DNA of 25,706 nt from Candidatus Hodarchaeota archaeon (GCA_016839665.1 JAEOTU010000079.1:1-25706); one strand, 5' to 3'. Numbered from the stretch's first letter, positions 16,717-24,840 are shown. Translations and numbers: made by a program. Notes: generated from the sequence alone by a model not told the origin.

Positions 16717-17985
16717 TCAAGAAAAATGCTGATCTTGTCGTTTTTGAGGGACATTCGGATTATTAATCATATCAAAAACCAAAGAATCCCAAGAATACTC
16801 TGCTGCTCCTAATCCAACGCCAGTAAGAGGATTGAAATACTCCCAAAAACCATTGTGATACAGTAAGTGAAATATTTTCGACGCCAATTCTCTTGCCAGT
16901 TTAATCTTCATTTGAGTTAGAAGTCCTCGAAATATTAACCAATTGACTTGGATCCAGATATTGCCCCGCCAATATTCATTGGGTGAATGAAGTGGATGGT
17001 TAAGAGGTGTAGTAGAAATTCCATTAGGTGAATTAAACTGGTTTCTATCAACTAAATATGTACTTAGTATGTCTGTATAGTCAAAAGGATGATTAAGTAA
17101 CATAGGAAAAAACATCGCTGCTGAAAATACATTGGATAGCTCATTATTGCTATAGAGATCAAAAAATGTTGTACCATCATACATCTTACTAAATATTGCT
17201 TTTTTGGTCAAATGTGCTTTTTCTTTAAAGAATTCATGATTCCGATGTATTTTCTTACAGAGATTTGATAAAATTTCCAAGTTCCAAGCATATAGAACGT
17301 TGAAATCGATTGGTTTGACAATAAATAACTCTAAATCAAAAATATCTTGTATCTCCCAATTGACTGTTTGATATGCTTTAATCAACTCCGCTTTCTGGCG
17401 ATCTATTTCCTTTATTTCTCCTGTTTTTACGTTATATAGAACATCCCACCGTTGAGAGTTGTCCCAGCCACTTTCCCAAGAATGAATAATCGCCAAAAGA
17501 TGGTCTTTGTCATGGTCTCTGGTTTGTGATAAAAATTGATAATATTTTTCAAGTTTAGGTATTACATTTGTTAAAAACTGGATATCCTTTGTTTTTTCAA
17601 AGATCTGTGACACAGCTAACGCTAAAACAGGTGGTTGAATTAAATTAGAATGGAAAGGAGAGTTCCAAAACGTATCTAGAATTGATTGATATTTTGGGGG
17701 AACGACTTTTCCTCGACCTGTAAAATAGATCATGTGAGGAATAAATCCCTCTCTATCCATATGCTTCAGTAAAGCTAATATCTCTTGTTGAGCTATTGCG
17801 GGTTCTAGTGAGGCTAAAATATACGCATGAAAACAACTATCCCAAAATGCTTGCATTTCTGCGTAGATTGGGTTTGTTAAACTTGCAACGGTAAATTTTG
17901 AATCAGGGGTAGAAATTCGATTCTTTTTTAGAATTTCGTGACTTTGACGCGTTAATTCTTTCATTATTCCCTTGTTTTCAGGCAT
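16717..17985 (-). CDS. GH63-like glycoside hydrolase (mannosylglycerate/glucosylglycerate hydrolase type)
   Basis: This cytoplasmic (alpha/alpha)6-barrel glycosidase has 422 residues and no signal peptide. QAFWDSCFHAYILA opens the domain; HSWESGWDNSQRWD carries the likely acid (D175); EYWRGNIWIQVNWL is a typical substrate strand; and HNGFWEYFNPLTGVGLGAAEYSWDSLV carries the likely base (E382). This motif set fits GH63 enzymes, especially the mannosylglycerate/glucosylglycerate hydrolases, and less well trehalase (GH37). The natural substrate is therefore possibly a compatible solute; this is an inference. The ATG at 17985 is chosen; a GTG at 17994 is in frame. Its last 60 nt are duplicated at 15826-15886 beyond the AbrB/VapC module, and its C-terminal codons differ from those of the duplicate after VPQ. 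Confidence 0.85.
   Translation of the reverse strand: MPENKGIMKELTRQSHEILKKNRISTPDSKFTVASLTNPIYAEMQAFWDSCFHAYILASLEPAIAQQEILALLKHMDREGFIPHMIYFTGRGKVVPPKYQSILDTFWNSPFHSNLIQPPVLALAVSQIFEKTKDIQFLTNVIPKLEKYYQFLSQTRDHDKDHLLAIIHSWESGWDNSQRWDVLYNVKTGEIKEIDRQKAELIKAYQTVNWEIQDIFDLELFIVKPIDFNVLYAWNLEILSNLCKKIHRNHEFFKEKAHLTKKAIFSKMYDGTTFFDLYSNNELSNVFSAAMFFPMLLNHPFDYTDILSTYLVDRNQFNSPNGISTTPLNHPLHSPNEYWRGNIWIQVNWLIFRGLLTQMKIKLARELASKIFHLLYHNGFWEYFNPLTGVGLGAAEYSWDSLVFDMINNPNVPQKRQDQHFS
16746..16801 (+). repeat. Right direct repeat, within the 3' end of the glycosidase gene
   Basis: This is the intact-gene copy of the repeat at 15831-15886 (51/56 identical). The identical 26-bp core here is 16776-16801. 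Confidence 0.85.
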
Positions 17986-18123
17986 TGTAATCACTGGAGA
18001 ATTATTATTGTATGAATAAGACTCTAAGACTAATGCCCTTAATATTCGAGTGTATCCACGATACTAAAAACGAGCACACGTCAGTAGACCAGGTTGTATT
18101 TCTGGACTAAAAGAAGTGAGTAA

Positions 18124-18450
18124 CTAAGTACTGATTACTTGGCTTAAAACTACTAATACAGCAATAATTATCACTGTTATGACTATTAATGATCGTGCGA
18201 TCGTATCGGGATTTAGATTTGGATTTCGAACATTATTAGCTTCTTTCATTACCTGGGCATTCAACATAAGCATGATAGCGCCAACAACCAAGAAAATACC
18301 TCCGATTACTGCGAATGCAAAAGCAGCTATCGTATGTTCAAGTGTTGCTTCCATCATTGAATAATAAAAGAATGCAAGATAACAACCCAAAGCTGCACCA
18401 ACACAATAAATCCCAAGAACCCCTTTAGTCTCATTTAGATCAAATTGCAT
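18124..18450 (-). CDS. Small three-helix membrane protein
   Basis: The 108-residue protein has three hydrophobic helices at about 10-31, 40-63 and 86-106. A short soluble stretch rich in Asn and Pro (EANNVRNPNLNPDTIARS) lies between helices 2 and 3. AGGTGA on the coding strand (18455-18460) is well placed before the ATG. I do not recognise the family. An AT-rich element at about 18483-18493 could be its TATA box. It does not appear linked to the glycosidase gene, which begins 129 nt downstream. Confidence 0.65.
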   Translation of the reverse strand: MQFDLNETKGVLGIYCVGAALGCYLAFFYYSMMEATLEHTIAAFAFAVIGGIFLVVGAIMLMLNAQVMKEANNVRNPNLNPDTIARSLIVITVIIIAVLVVLSQVIST

Positions 18451-18662
18451 AATTTCACCTAGGATCTGAAATTCCCTGAATTGTATTATTAAAACCTTTT
18501 GTAAAATCTTCCTGTTCTAGGACATGGAAGAACTGGAGAAAAACCTCAAATCGCGATTTGATAAAGTTAATGCTCTGTAATAAACAAATAAAACATCGTG
18601 ATAATTACTGAAATTTTTGTCCAGCACTTTTCGTAGCAAGCGTTTTTCCACCCCTAAAATGA

Positions 18663-18983
18663 TCAGTCAGTTGCCATAGAATTACTACCTTCTCCAGATT
18701 TGTCATGTCGAACTAATGGACAATGGCTGCAATCGGGATAGTCTCCACTTTTTCCACAGATGAGCAGATGTTGGTCTTGGGGTGTAAGACAAGCAATTAA
18801 ATGAAAATTAGGACATTCCATTTCTAAATTATGTTGATAGATTAAATCCATGGGAATAGAAGGACCTTGGACATAATAAGGACATTTTACTGGACAATTG
18901 TCAAGAAATTCTTTAGTAACTAGACAGAAGAAGAGTTTCTCTTCCTCAAGTTGATCCTTGACCTGATTCTGACATTCCTCCAT
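18663..18983 (-). CDS. Small Cys-rich protein downstream of luxC
   Basis: The 106-residue soluble protein has nine cysteines: C4, C20, C30, C34, C57, C65, C76, C85 and C88. The pairs NCPVKCPYY and DCSHCPLV suggest zinc or iron-sulfur binding, though no standard ferredoxin or rubredoxin pattern is present. It starts 47 nt after the luxC stop on the same strand, so cotranscription is likely and a link to the reductase is possible. A strong AAGGAGG sits about 20 nt upstream of the ATG with no usable start behind it; an in-frame stop lies closer, which fixes the ATG at 18983. Function unknown. Confidence 0.65.
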   Translation of the reverse strand: MEECQNQVKDQLEEEKLFFCLVTKEFLDNCPVKCPYYVQGPSIPMDLIYQHNLEMECPNFHLIACLTPQDQHLLICGKSGDYPDCSHCPLVRHDKSGEGSNSMATD

Positions 18984-19030
18984 AGGTATTGCCCTCTTCT
19001 CTTATTCGATCCTCCTTTTCGAAGAGAGCT

Positions 19031-20491
19031 TTAATCTGAAACTGACGACTCATCCATAACCCACTTACACATACGTCGTAGAGGCTCTATTGCATCCTGA
19101 GGTGTAGCAACGCTGGCACTTGGAGCAAAGCCAAGAGAGACGATTCTTTGTGCTCCGTGGAGTATTAGATCATCCCGAATGGAATATTTCAGTTTTTCAG
19201 GGAAAATTCCAATGGTTTGGGTATAGGCATTCACCGACTTGACAGCTTGTTGCAGGTTGTCGATTGGAACCAGATTGACCACCCGTCCACATAATTCTTG
19301 GGAAAAATCGACTGGTTCATCAATTTGTGATACAATGACAGCACCTTCGTTTTGCTCACCGCCTATCACCTTGAAAAATTCATCATCCATGCGTAATCCA
19401 TCCAATTGGGCTTTTAGGCCTAAATCAAATGATTTAGGAGGGGTTGAAATGTGTGCAGGGAGATTAGTCAAGGCATAGTAGAGATATGCACCCAATTGGT
19501 TGATATTTCGGATTCCTTCAGTATCAGTACCAGATTGAACGTAGATGACTCGAGAGTTCACGCACGCTTCTTGATTGAAAGTACCGACGTCTATTGCGGC
19601 TCTTTGAGCTACTGTTCGGAGAGTCAGCTCATCTTGAAATGCATCAGCCCCAATAATCGAAGTACTCAATTTTGGATCAAGAGTTATGAGATCTATGCCA
19701 GGACCAACGTATTTAGTGATGTGTTTAACCGAAGCAGCCCCCCCCCATGCGATTATTTTCTCTATGTTCCCTGGATGATAAAAGCTTGTCTCGAACTCTG
19801 TGTCTCCTCCCTTCCAGTACGCAACACAGACATGTTTGGTCAGAGGGTGGTTTGGTTCCATCTCGTACATAGTACGCGCTATAGCAGTGGCAGTGAGTGG
19901 GTCGTTCGACGGTAACTTGATTATTGAGTCACAACGGGTACTACAACCGCGGATGATAGTCCCTGCAGCAACAAGTGGCACATTTCCAGCAATAACATGG
20001 ACTGTTCTTGCGCCAAACGCCCTGACTGAGACTGTTCGGCCATCATTCATTTTAGTAGGAACCCATTTTTCCAAATAGTCTATCCCTATTCGTTTTTCAA
20101 GCATTTCTCTAATTGCTTCTTTAGAAAAGAATGTTGGCAGCACACTATACGTAGTCAATAATACACCATGCGTTAAACCACTGGCTTCTAATGCCAGCTT
20201 GTACGCGTCCTTCAAATATTCATTCTCGCTTAGGATAAGACGCTGTCCAAGGTCGTTGAGAAACTCCAAGATCTCCTCAATGCTAATGTCGTACAATTCC
20301 TTCAATGTCGAAGGGTTGGATAATACGATATCTCTTAGATATTTTTTAGCATCTGGTGTCTTAAAAGCTGCCCCATAGCGCCCACCAAATGATTTTGAAT
20401 AGTCATTAATGATTTTCCCCCGAGCCACGATGGGTATTTCATATTCTTCCAGGTCTTGGGTACTCTTTGTTTTCTCCAATACTGTCTGCAT
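19031..20491 (-). CDS. luxC: LuxC-family acyl-CoA/acyl-protein reductase (fatty aldehyde-forming)
   Basis: The 486-residue protein belongs to the LuxC family of the aldehyde dehydrogenase superfamily, which reduces an activated fatty acyl group to the aldehyde with NADPH. The likely acyl-carrying cysteine is C310 in GTFNQEACVNSRVIYV. HVIAGNVPLVAAGTIIRG (165-182) is the typical nucleotide-binding strand/loop, and KLPSNDPLTA follows it. FGGRYGAAFKTP and the length both fit LuxC. Neither luciferase (luxAB) nor thioesterase (luxD) is nearby. A luxE-like gene lies 1.5 kb upstream on the same strand, with an identical 13-bp promoter box. The ATG at 20491 has AGGTGA about 7 nt upstream. The aldehyde could feed alcohol or lipid synthesis, or recycle fatty acids; which one is unknown. 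Confidence 0.92.
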   Translation of the reverse strand: MQTVLEKTKSTQDLEEYEIPIVARGKIINDYSKSFGGRYGAAFKTPDAKKYLRDIVLSNPSTLKELYDISIEEILEFLNDLGQRLILSENEYLKDAYKLALEASGLTHGVLLTTYSVLPTFFSKEAIREMLEKRIGIDYLEKWVPTKMNDGRTVSVRAFGARTVHVIAGNVPLVAAGTIIRGCSTRCDSIIKLPSNDPLTATAIARTMYEMEPNHPLTKHVCVAYWKGGDTEFETSFYHPGNIEKIIAWGGAASVKHITKYVGPGIDLITLDPKLSTSIIGADAFQDELTLRTVAQRAAIDVGTFNQEACVNSRVIYVQSGTDTEGIRNINQLGAYLYYALTNLPAHISTPPKSFDLGLKAQLDGLRMDDEFFKVIGGEQNEGAVIVSQIDEPVDFSQELCGRVVNLVPIDNLQQAVKSVNAYTQTIGIFPEKLKYSIRDDLILHGAQRIVSLGFAPSASVATPQDAIEPLRRMCKWVMDESSVSD

Positions 20492-20536
20492 TCATTATTC
20501 ACCTACTAGTTGAAAATCAATAGTAATTGTTTGCTA

Positions 20537-20555
20537 GGTATTTATACTCGAAATC
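20537..20555 (-). promoter_or_regulatory. luxC promoter with shared GATTTCGAGTATA box
   Basis: On the coding strand this reads GATTTCGAGTATAAATACC, with the TATA element TATAAATA and a preceding BRE-like GATTTCGAG. It lies about 50 nt before the luxC ATG. The first 13 bases are identical to the luxE promoter. Confidence 0.65.
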
Positions 20556-20733
20556 AGGCTTTATCCTGGTAGGTGCTACCTTACCGAATTCACTGTCATC
20601 AGTCGAGGAGCAATGTTGAAAGACATCTTAGCGTAAAATATCTTAATCCCCAAATTTTTTTGCGAATGGGATTGGATGAATACACCCAACGTTGTTATCT
20701 AAATGAATTAAATCATTAAGTGATGTTTTAACA

Positions 20734-21957
20734 TTGACAAAAAATGGTAAAAAATTATCATTAAATAGGGATGACTTGAAATCCTTTCCAGATTCTCTTA
20801 GGGACTTAACTGAGATTGAAGAGTTAAAATTATCACTTGATAACTTGAAATCTTTCCCAAAGAAGATTCTACAGTTATCGTCCCTCAAAAAACTGAGTTT
20901 GAGAGGAAAGAATTTAGCCTCTCTGCCAGCGTCATTTGACACTTTTACCAATCTAGAATCTTTAGACATATCCATCAGCGATCTAAGTTCATTACCTGAA
21001 TCATTCGGTAATCTTATCAATCTCAAGAACTTAACGATACGTTGGACAAACTTAACGTCTCTCCCAGAGTCATTTGGAAATCTCGCTAAGCTTGAATACT
21101 TGTATTTGAATTACGCTAAAGTAACAGCTCTCCCCGAATCTTTTAGTCATCTTCCTAATCTAACAAGCCTATGGTTGAGCGGAACCCAGATGAATTCACT
21201 TCCTGAATCGTTTGGAAGTCTTCCCAAGCTTGAAGACTTAGAAATAACACTCAGAGGATTGACTACTCTTCCTGAATCGTTTGGAAGTCTTGTAAACCTC
21301 AGAAACCTGAGAATAGAACATACCGAATTAGTTTCTCTTCCAGATTCGTTTGGTAATCTCATTAATCTAAAGAAAGTAAATTTGATGTGGAATAAACTAA
21401 CTTCTCTTCCTGAATCATTTGGTAACCTTACCAAAATTGAACGGTTGTGGTTAGGTTGTAATAAACTAAAAGCTCTTCCAGATTCATTTGGAAACTTGGT
21501 CAACCTCAATCAGCTCTGGTTATATGGAAACGAGTTGAAATCTCTTCCCGATTCAATAGGTAAGCTGAAAAAGCTTAAGGAATTGGATTTGTCTAGTACA
21601 AGGTTGAAAACCCTCCCTGACACAATTGGAAACCTTGCAATGCTTGAACAGTTAGATTTGAGGAGTAATTGGTTAAAAACTCTCCCCGAGTCGTTTGGAA
21701 ATCTTAAAAACCTCAAAAAATTGAATTTAAATAATAATAGCCTACCAATTCTACCTGAATCATTTAGACAGCTATCTAACCTCAATGAACTATGGTTAGG
21801 AGAATACCAGGTAGATGATTTTCCCAAAGAATTAGCCATTCACCTTAAAAAACAAGGATGCAAAATTATGTATGAAAGTCGAGAATGGATTGGAGGGTGG
21901 GGAGGTTCTCGTGAAACAGTAAAACGTGATTTTTTTACAAATAAGGTCATTGACTAG
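20734..21957 (+). CDS. Cytoplasmic leucine-rich-repeat protein
   Basis: The 407-residue protein is almost entirely LRRs: about 16 units of 23 residues with the form L..LPESFGNL.NL..L.L..N.L, from residue 13 to about 370. This is the intracellular Ras-group-like type seen with plant PIRL, bacterial and Asgard LRR proteins. No signal peptide, membrane helix or attached GTPase (ROCO) domain is present. The last 40 residues (GGWGGSRETVKRDFFTNKVID) form a basic cap with no known match. The start is the TTG at 20734; the ATG at 20744 is out of frame, and an in-frame stop at 20704 bounds it. Units are strongly alike, which suggests recent expansion or gene conversion. It lies between luxC and luxE on the opposite strand. 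It is probably a binding scaffold; the partner is unknown. Confidence 0.9.
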   Translation: MTKNGKKLSLNRDDLKSFPDSLRDLTEIEELKLSLDNLKSFPKKILQLSSLKKLSLRGKNLASLPASFDTFTNLESLDISISDLSSLPESFGNLINLKNLTIRWTNLTSLPESFGNLAKLEYLYLNYAKVTALPESFSHLPNLTSLWLSGTQMNSLPESFGSLPKLEDLEITLRGLTTLPESFGSLVNLRNLRIEHTELVSLPDSFGNLINLKKVNLMWNKLTSLPESFGNLTKIERLWLGCNKLKALPDSFGNLVNLNQLWLYGNELKSLPDSIGKLKKLKELDLSSTRLKTLPDTIGNLAMLEQLDLRSNWLKTLPESFGNLKNLKKLNLNNNSLPILPESFRQLSNLNELWLGEYQVDDFPKELAIHLKKQGCKIMYESREWIGGWGGSRETVKRDFFTNKVID

Positions 21958-22030
21958 AGCTAATTAAATGTGATTTGTTGTCAAAATCAGATACTCAATT
22001 TTTTCTCATAAAAAAAAGGAGAAAAGGGGA

Positions 22031-23473
22031 CTAGTCCTCCTCTTCGGTAAGAAAGTCTAGCATGTTCTCGTGGGCTTCAGTGACACCAGCGCAAGAGATC
22101 TTATCGTCACCACCCTGTTCCTCACTGTAGCGAATGACATTGTTTTCTATCCACGGTCCTTTTAATCCGCATGGACATTCATCCCAGTGGATATTGACTT
22201 TATCACCCGTGATGAAGCCACCCCAATAGGTTTCAGTTAAGATATCCAAGAATCCAAACCGACCAGTCTGTTTTCCTTCACGAGGATAGGGCTTACCCGT
22301 GTCAGGATCTAATACAAATGGGACGTGATAGGGAGCTATGTGGTAGTGATGGTATTTACAGCTCGGTGCGCCACCACCTGTCATTTCAGTCATACCATAG
22401 GCGTCTCGGATTTGCTTGAATCCCCAGAATTCGCAGGTCCTCTCATACCATCCGTCGGGGTACACTTCTCCTTTCATACCTCCACCTGTTAATACTACTG
22501 ATTCAGGTGAAAAGATACCTTTGATACCTTTTTCGATACCCTCTAATGCGGGTGGGACAAGTTGTGGCCACGTACCAGCAAGGAATATCTCTTTTCCTGC
22601 ATACTCTGTGGTGATCCGTTCATAGAATTCTTCCATTGCCTTGGGCATGGCTCGCTTCATCCGAATCAGTTCCCCTTTGTTCCACTTCATTGCTTTTAGG
22701 AGTTGTAATTTTCCTAATTCGCCTTTAGCTTGGGCTGACTTGATTCTACCAGCTAAAGACATGAAATCTGCGCTCATTGGGAAATTAAATGCAGTCACAA
22801 AGTCCTCCTCACCGTCAGCAATCAGTGGCCCTATCAGTTGGACTAATCGTTGTGTGAGTTGCCTGCCTGAACGAAAAATTGGGGCTACGAAAGGCATTCG
22901 TTTCTCGTGGAAATTGTATCCTGACATGATTTCCAGGCACATGAAGAAACCATTAAGATAGTTAGTCATTTCAGCGTCACTACGTGGTAGAAATGACAGT
23001 TTACCAGATGTCCCTGAAGAGTGGACTACTTCTAAACCTGAAATCTCTTCAATTTGATCTAACCAATTATCAATTGAATTCGCTTTGACATCATAGCATG
23101 ATGAAAGGTCATGTGTGGTAAATTTATCAAACCATTTTGTCAGTGTTCCAAATCGTTTCTTTTCGATGAGGCTTAGGGGATACGATTTGTAAGCAGTATG
23201 TTGAAATAAGACTGGAACGACATCATCTAATGTTTCGATTGTGTCAATGCCCTGTTCTGTTGCCAACTTGTCCAGTGCTTTTACTTGTGGACGGTAATAA
23301 TTAAACATGTGCTGCACCCACTTAAGCTGTAATGCATTAAGTGTATCACCTCCGATTGAAAAAATATCGGTCGGTGTATTCTTTGTTCGATCTACCCATT
23401 CACGTGGGTGACCTGATAGTTTACCATAGGGTTCTATTTTTCCCTCGGTTGTTTTTGTTGACGAAATTGTCAT
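22031..23473 (-). CDS. luxE: LuxE-like acyl-protein synthetase (ANL superfamily)
   Basis: The 480-residue protein is an AMP-forming acyl-activating enzyme. VVHSSGTSGKLSF (149-161) is the phosphate-binding loop; DAYGMTEMTGG (358-368) is the adenine/acyl motif; and FITGDKVNIHW (420-430) includes the TGD motif that binds the ribose. The C-terminal end has GGDDKISCAGV (454-464) with C461, which may be the acyl-accepting cysteine as in bacterial LuxE, plus CPCG at 433-436. LuxE activates a fatty acid with ATP and hands it to LuxC. Phenylacetate-CoA ligase-like enzymes are the nearest alternative; the adjacent luxC and shared promoter box favour LuxE. It is separated from luxC by the oppositely oriented LRR gene. 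Confidence 0.85.
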   Translation of the reverse strand: MTISSTKTTEGKIEPYGKLSGHPREWVDRTKNTPTDIFSIGGDTLNALQLKWVQHMFNYYRPQVKALDKLATEQGIDTIETLDDVVPVLFQHTAYKSYPLSLIEKKRFGTLTKWFDKFTTHDLSSCYDVKANSIDNWLDQIEEISGLEVVHSSGTSGKLSFLPRSDAEMTNYLNGFFMCLEIMSGYNFHEKRMPFVAPIFRSGRQLTQRLVQLIGPLIADGEEDFVTAFNFPMSADFMSLAGRIKSAQAKGELGKLQLLKAMKWNKGELIRMKRAMPKAMEEFYERITTEYAGKEIFLAGTWPQLVPPALEGIEKGIKGIFSPESVVLTGGGMKGEVYPDGWYERTCEFWGFKQIRDAYGMTEMTGGGAPSCKYHHYHIAPYHVPFVLDPDTGKPYPREGKQTGRFGFLDILTETYWGGFITGDKVNIHWDECPCGLKGPWIENNVIRYSEEQGGDDKISCAGVTEAHENMLDFLTEEED

Positions 23474-23507
23474 AATAACACTTCCGTCAAATAATCTTTT
23501 GTTCGTT

Positions 23508-23525
23508 GCTTATATACTCGAAATC
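23508..23525 (-). promoter_or_regulatory. luxE promoter with shared GATTTCGAGTATA box
   Basis: On the coding strand this reads GATTTCGAGTATATAAGC, with the TATA element TATATAAG. It lies about 40 nt before the luxE ATG, a normal archaeal distance. The first 13 bases match the luxC promoter exactly. Confidence 0.65.
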
Positions 23526-23599
23526 CCAACCATTAAACTCCTTCACCTCTAGATTGATATACTCTTTGTAGTTTATATAATCAAAATCTCAAAAATGAA

Positions 23600-23636
23600 A
23601 AAAGGGGATATTGGTATTAAGATCTTAACCCCTTTT
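23600..23636 (-). terminator. Hairpin and T-run terminator of the lipase gene
   Basis: AAAAGGGG and CCCCTTTT form an 8-bp stem with a loop of about 21 nt, starting at the lipase stop codon. On the transcript strand it ends in a run of six Ts. It looks like an intrinsic terminator. Confidence 0.7.
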
Positions 23637-24595
23637 CATTTGCGCTTTCTCTTGATTTGTCTTCTTAGAGGAATCTGGATGAGCGCCAATGAACTCATAG
23701 CCGCCACCACATGAATGAATGCGAGGGAAGCTTCTTTGGTAGTTGTTATGGTTGTAGTAATAGTCGTTGTTGTAGTTTTGGTTGTAGATGAAGTAGTTGT
23801 GGTCGTGGTTGTAGTGGGGGGGAGCGGATCATCGACAGCTGCTTTCACCAGTTCATACATTGACTCCTCTTTAAATAGTTGCGAATGGCCTAAGTTTTCC
23901 ACCTCAATATTGTGTGCTCCATCAAGTGCAGAAGATATTTCTGGAACAATTTCATCGTCTCGACTATAAATGGAGGTATAATTGACCGTGCCTGGAATAT
24001 GAGTACTATTATAAGTGGCACCCAAAATAGGGTCAACCCGATCTCCTAAAGTATCATTAAGAATACCCCCTGGTGTTTCATCACCCTCATTTAGGAGAAT
24101 AGCCAGTGCATTAACTCCCGTTGATCCGCAAGTAGTTAGTAATTCACCATGATGCGGACTCCCCAGACTCACATAGTCATCAACTGTATCAATTCCGCCC
24201 AAAAATTTGATATAATACCTGCTACTCAATCCCCCCATGCTATGACCGACCAAATCGATTTTTTCTGCACCAGTCTCATTTAAAATCTCCTCCACCCATT
24301 GTTTGATCTTGTAAGCATTGTTGATATTGGCTTGAACCGAACAGTTATTTCGATCATCAAAATCATAGGCATAACCAGAGTAGAATTCTGAGGAGTTTGG
24401 CCACCCATCATTTTTGAACCACAACCTCATGAAAACCCAATCCATCCATGATTTCGTCCATCCATGAAGAAATAAAATTGGATTATGGGGTTGTGACCCC
24501 TTACTTTCCGTTGTATTGGTCTTGCCATCAATACAACAGGGTGAGATTAGAATGACAGTTACAACGATTACAGTCGTCTTCTTAAATCCATTCAT
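23636..24595 (-). CDS. Cell-surface lipase/esterase with Thr-rich stalk and membrane anchor
   Basis: The 319-residue protein has an N-terminal signal segment (residues 7-22, VIVVTVILISPCC). An alpha/beta-hydrolase domain follows (about 35-257), with the oxyanion motif FLHGW (42-46), the nucleophile S119 in GHSMGG, the likely acid D213 or D214 in SRDDEIVP, and H237 in GHSQL. The pattern fits the secreted class-2/EstA-like lipases. Residues 259-287 are almost all Thr, a likely O-glycosylated stalk. A C-terminal hydrophobic helix and RRQIKRKRK anchor it in the membrane with the enzyme outside. The cysteines C20/C21 could be a lipid site but lie in a poor lipobox. GAGAGGAC precedes the ATG. The gene stands in its own unit beside luxE; a fatty-acid-supply link is speculative. 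Confidence 0.9.
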   Translation of the reverse strand: MNGFKKTTVIVVTVILISPCCIDGKTNTTESKGSQPHNPILFLHGWTKSWMDWVFMRLWFKNDGWPNSSEFYSGYAYDFDDRNNCSVQANINNAYKIKQWVEEILNETGAEKIDLVGHSMGGLSSRYYIKFLGGIDTVDDYVSLGSPHHGELLTTCGSTGVNALAILLNEGDETPGGILNDTLGDRVDPILGATYNSTHIPGTVNYTSIYSRDDEIVPEISSALDGAHNIEVENLGHSQLFKEESMYELVKAAVDDPLPPTTTTTTTTSSTTKTTTTTITTTITTTKEASLAFIHVVAAMSSLALIQIPLRRQIKRKRK

Positions 24596-24637
24596 GTATA
24601 GTCCTCTCTGAATTAAGCGTAATTACATTGGATCCGA

Positions 24638-24655
24638 CTCGCCTTTATATTAGGT
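24638..24655 (-). promoter_or_regulatory. TATA-type promoter of the lipase gene
   Basis: On the coding strand CCTAATATAAAGGC lies about 50 nt before the ATG, the spacing expected for an archaeal TATA box with a short leader. Confidence 0.5.
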
Positions 24656-24824
24656 TTTCGTTCTCACACTGCATTCTTCGTTTTTTTATTTCTTCATCTG
24701 AATCGATAGAGGAACACCTATTTCCTCTGATTATTGTCCTTGTTTTTTCTCTGGTGAATTGAAAAAACAGACATTTCCTCAATTTCTTCGATGAATCGGA
24801 CATCCATGTATTTTTTTAATTCTA

Positions 24825-24840
24825 GAAAGGCTTATATGTT
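24825..24840 (+). promoter_or_regulatory. BRE/TATA promoter of the second AbrB/VapC operon
   Basis: GAAAGGCTTATATG has a purine-rich BRE followed by TTATATG, about 35 nt before the ATG at 24871, giving a leader of about 10 nt. This is one of the clearest archaeal promoters in the window. Confidence 0.6.

Noticed and set aside
19239..20078. Three overlapping plus-strand frames opposite luxC
   Set aside because: They are shadows of luxC: the minus-strand protein has clear family motifs through this whole region and the plus frames have none.
21147..21839. Minus-strand frames with regular Arg/Leu/Pro/Ser-rich repeats
   Set aside because: They are the antisense image of the LRR units, whose 69-bp DNA period keeps the opposite strand open.
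20800..21850. Possible CRISPR-like or satellite array from the 69-bp DNA periodicity
   Set aside because: The period equals 23 codons, the spacing is coding and in frame, and there are no unique spacers.
19031..23473. A full bioluminescence operon
   Set aside because: Neither luciferase subunit nor luxD is found in the window; only the reductase and acyl-activating functions are supported.
23715..23969. A Val-rich plus-strand frame at the lipase 3' end
   Set aside because: It is the antisense of the Thr-rich stalk (ACA/ACT codons read as Val/Cys-like codons) and has no independent support.
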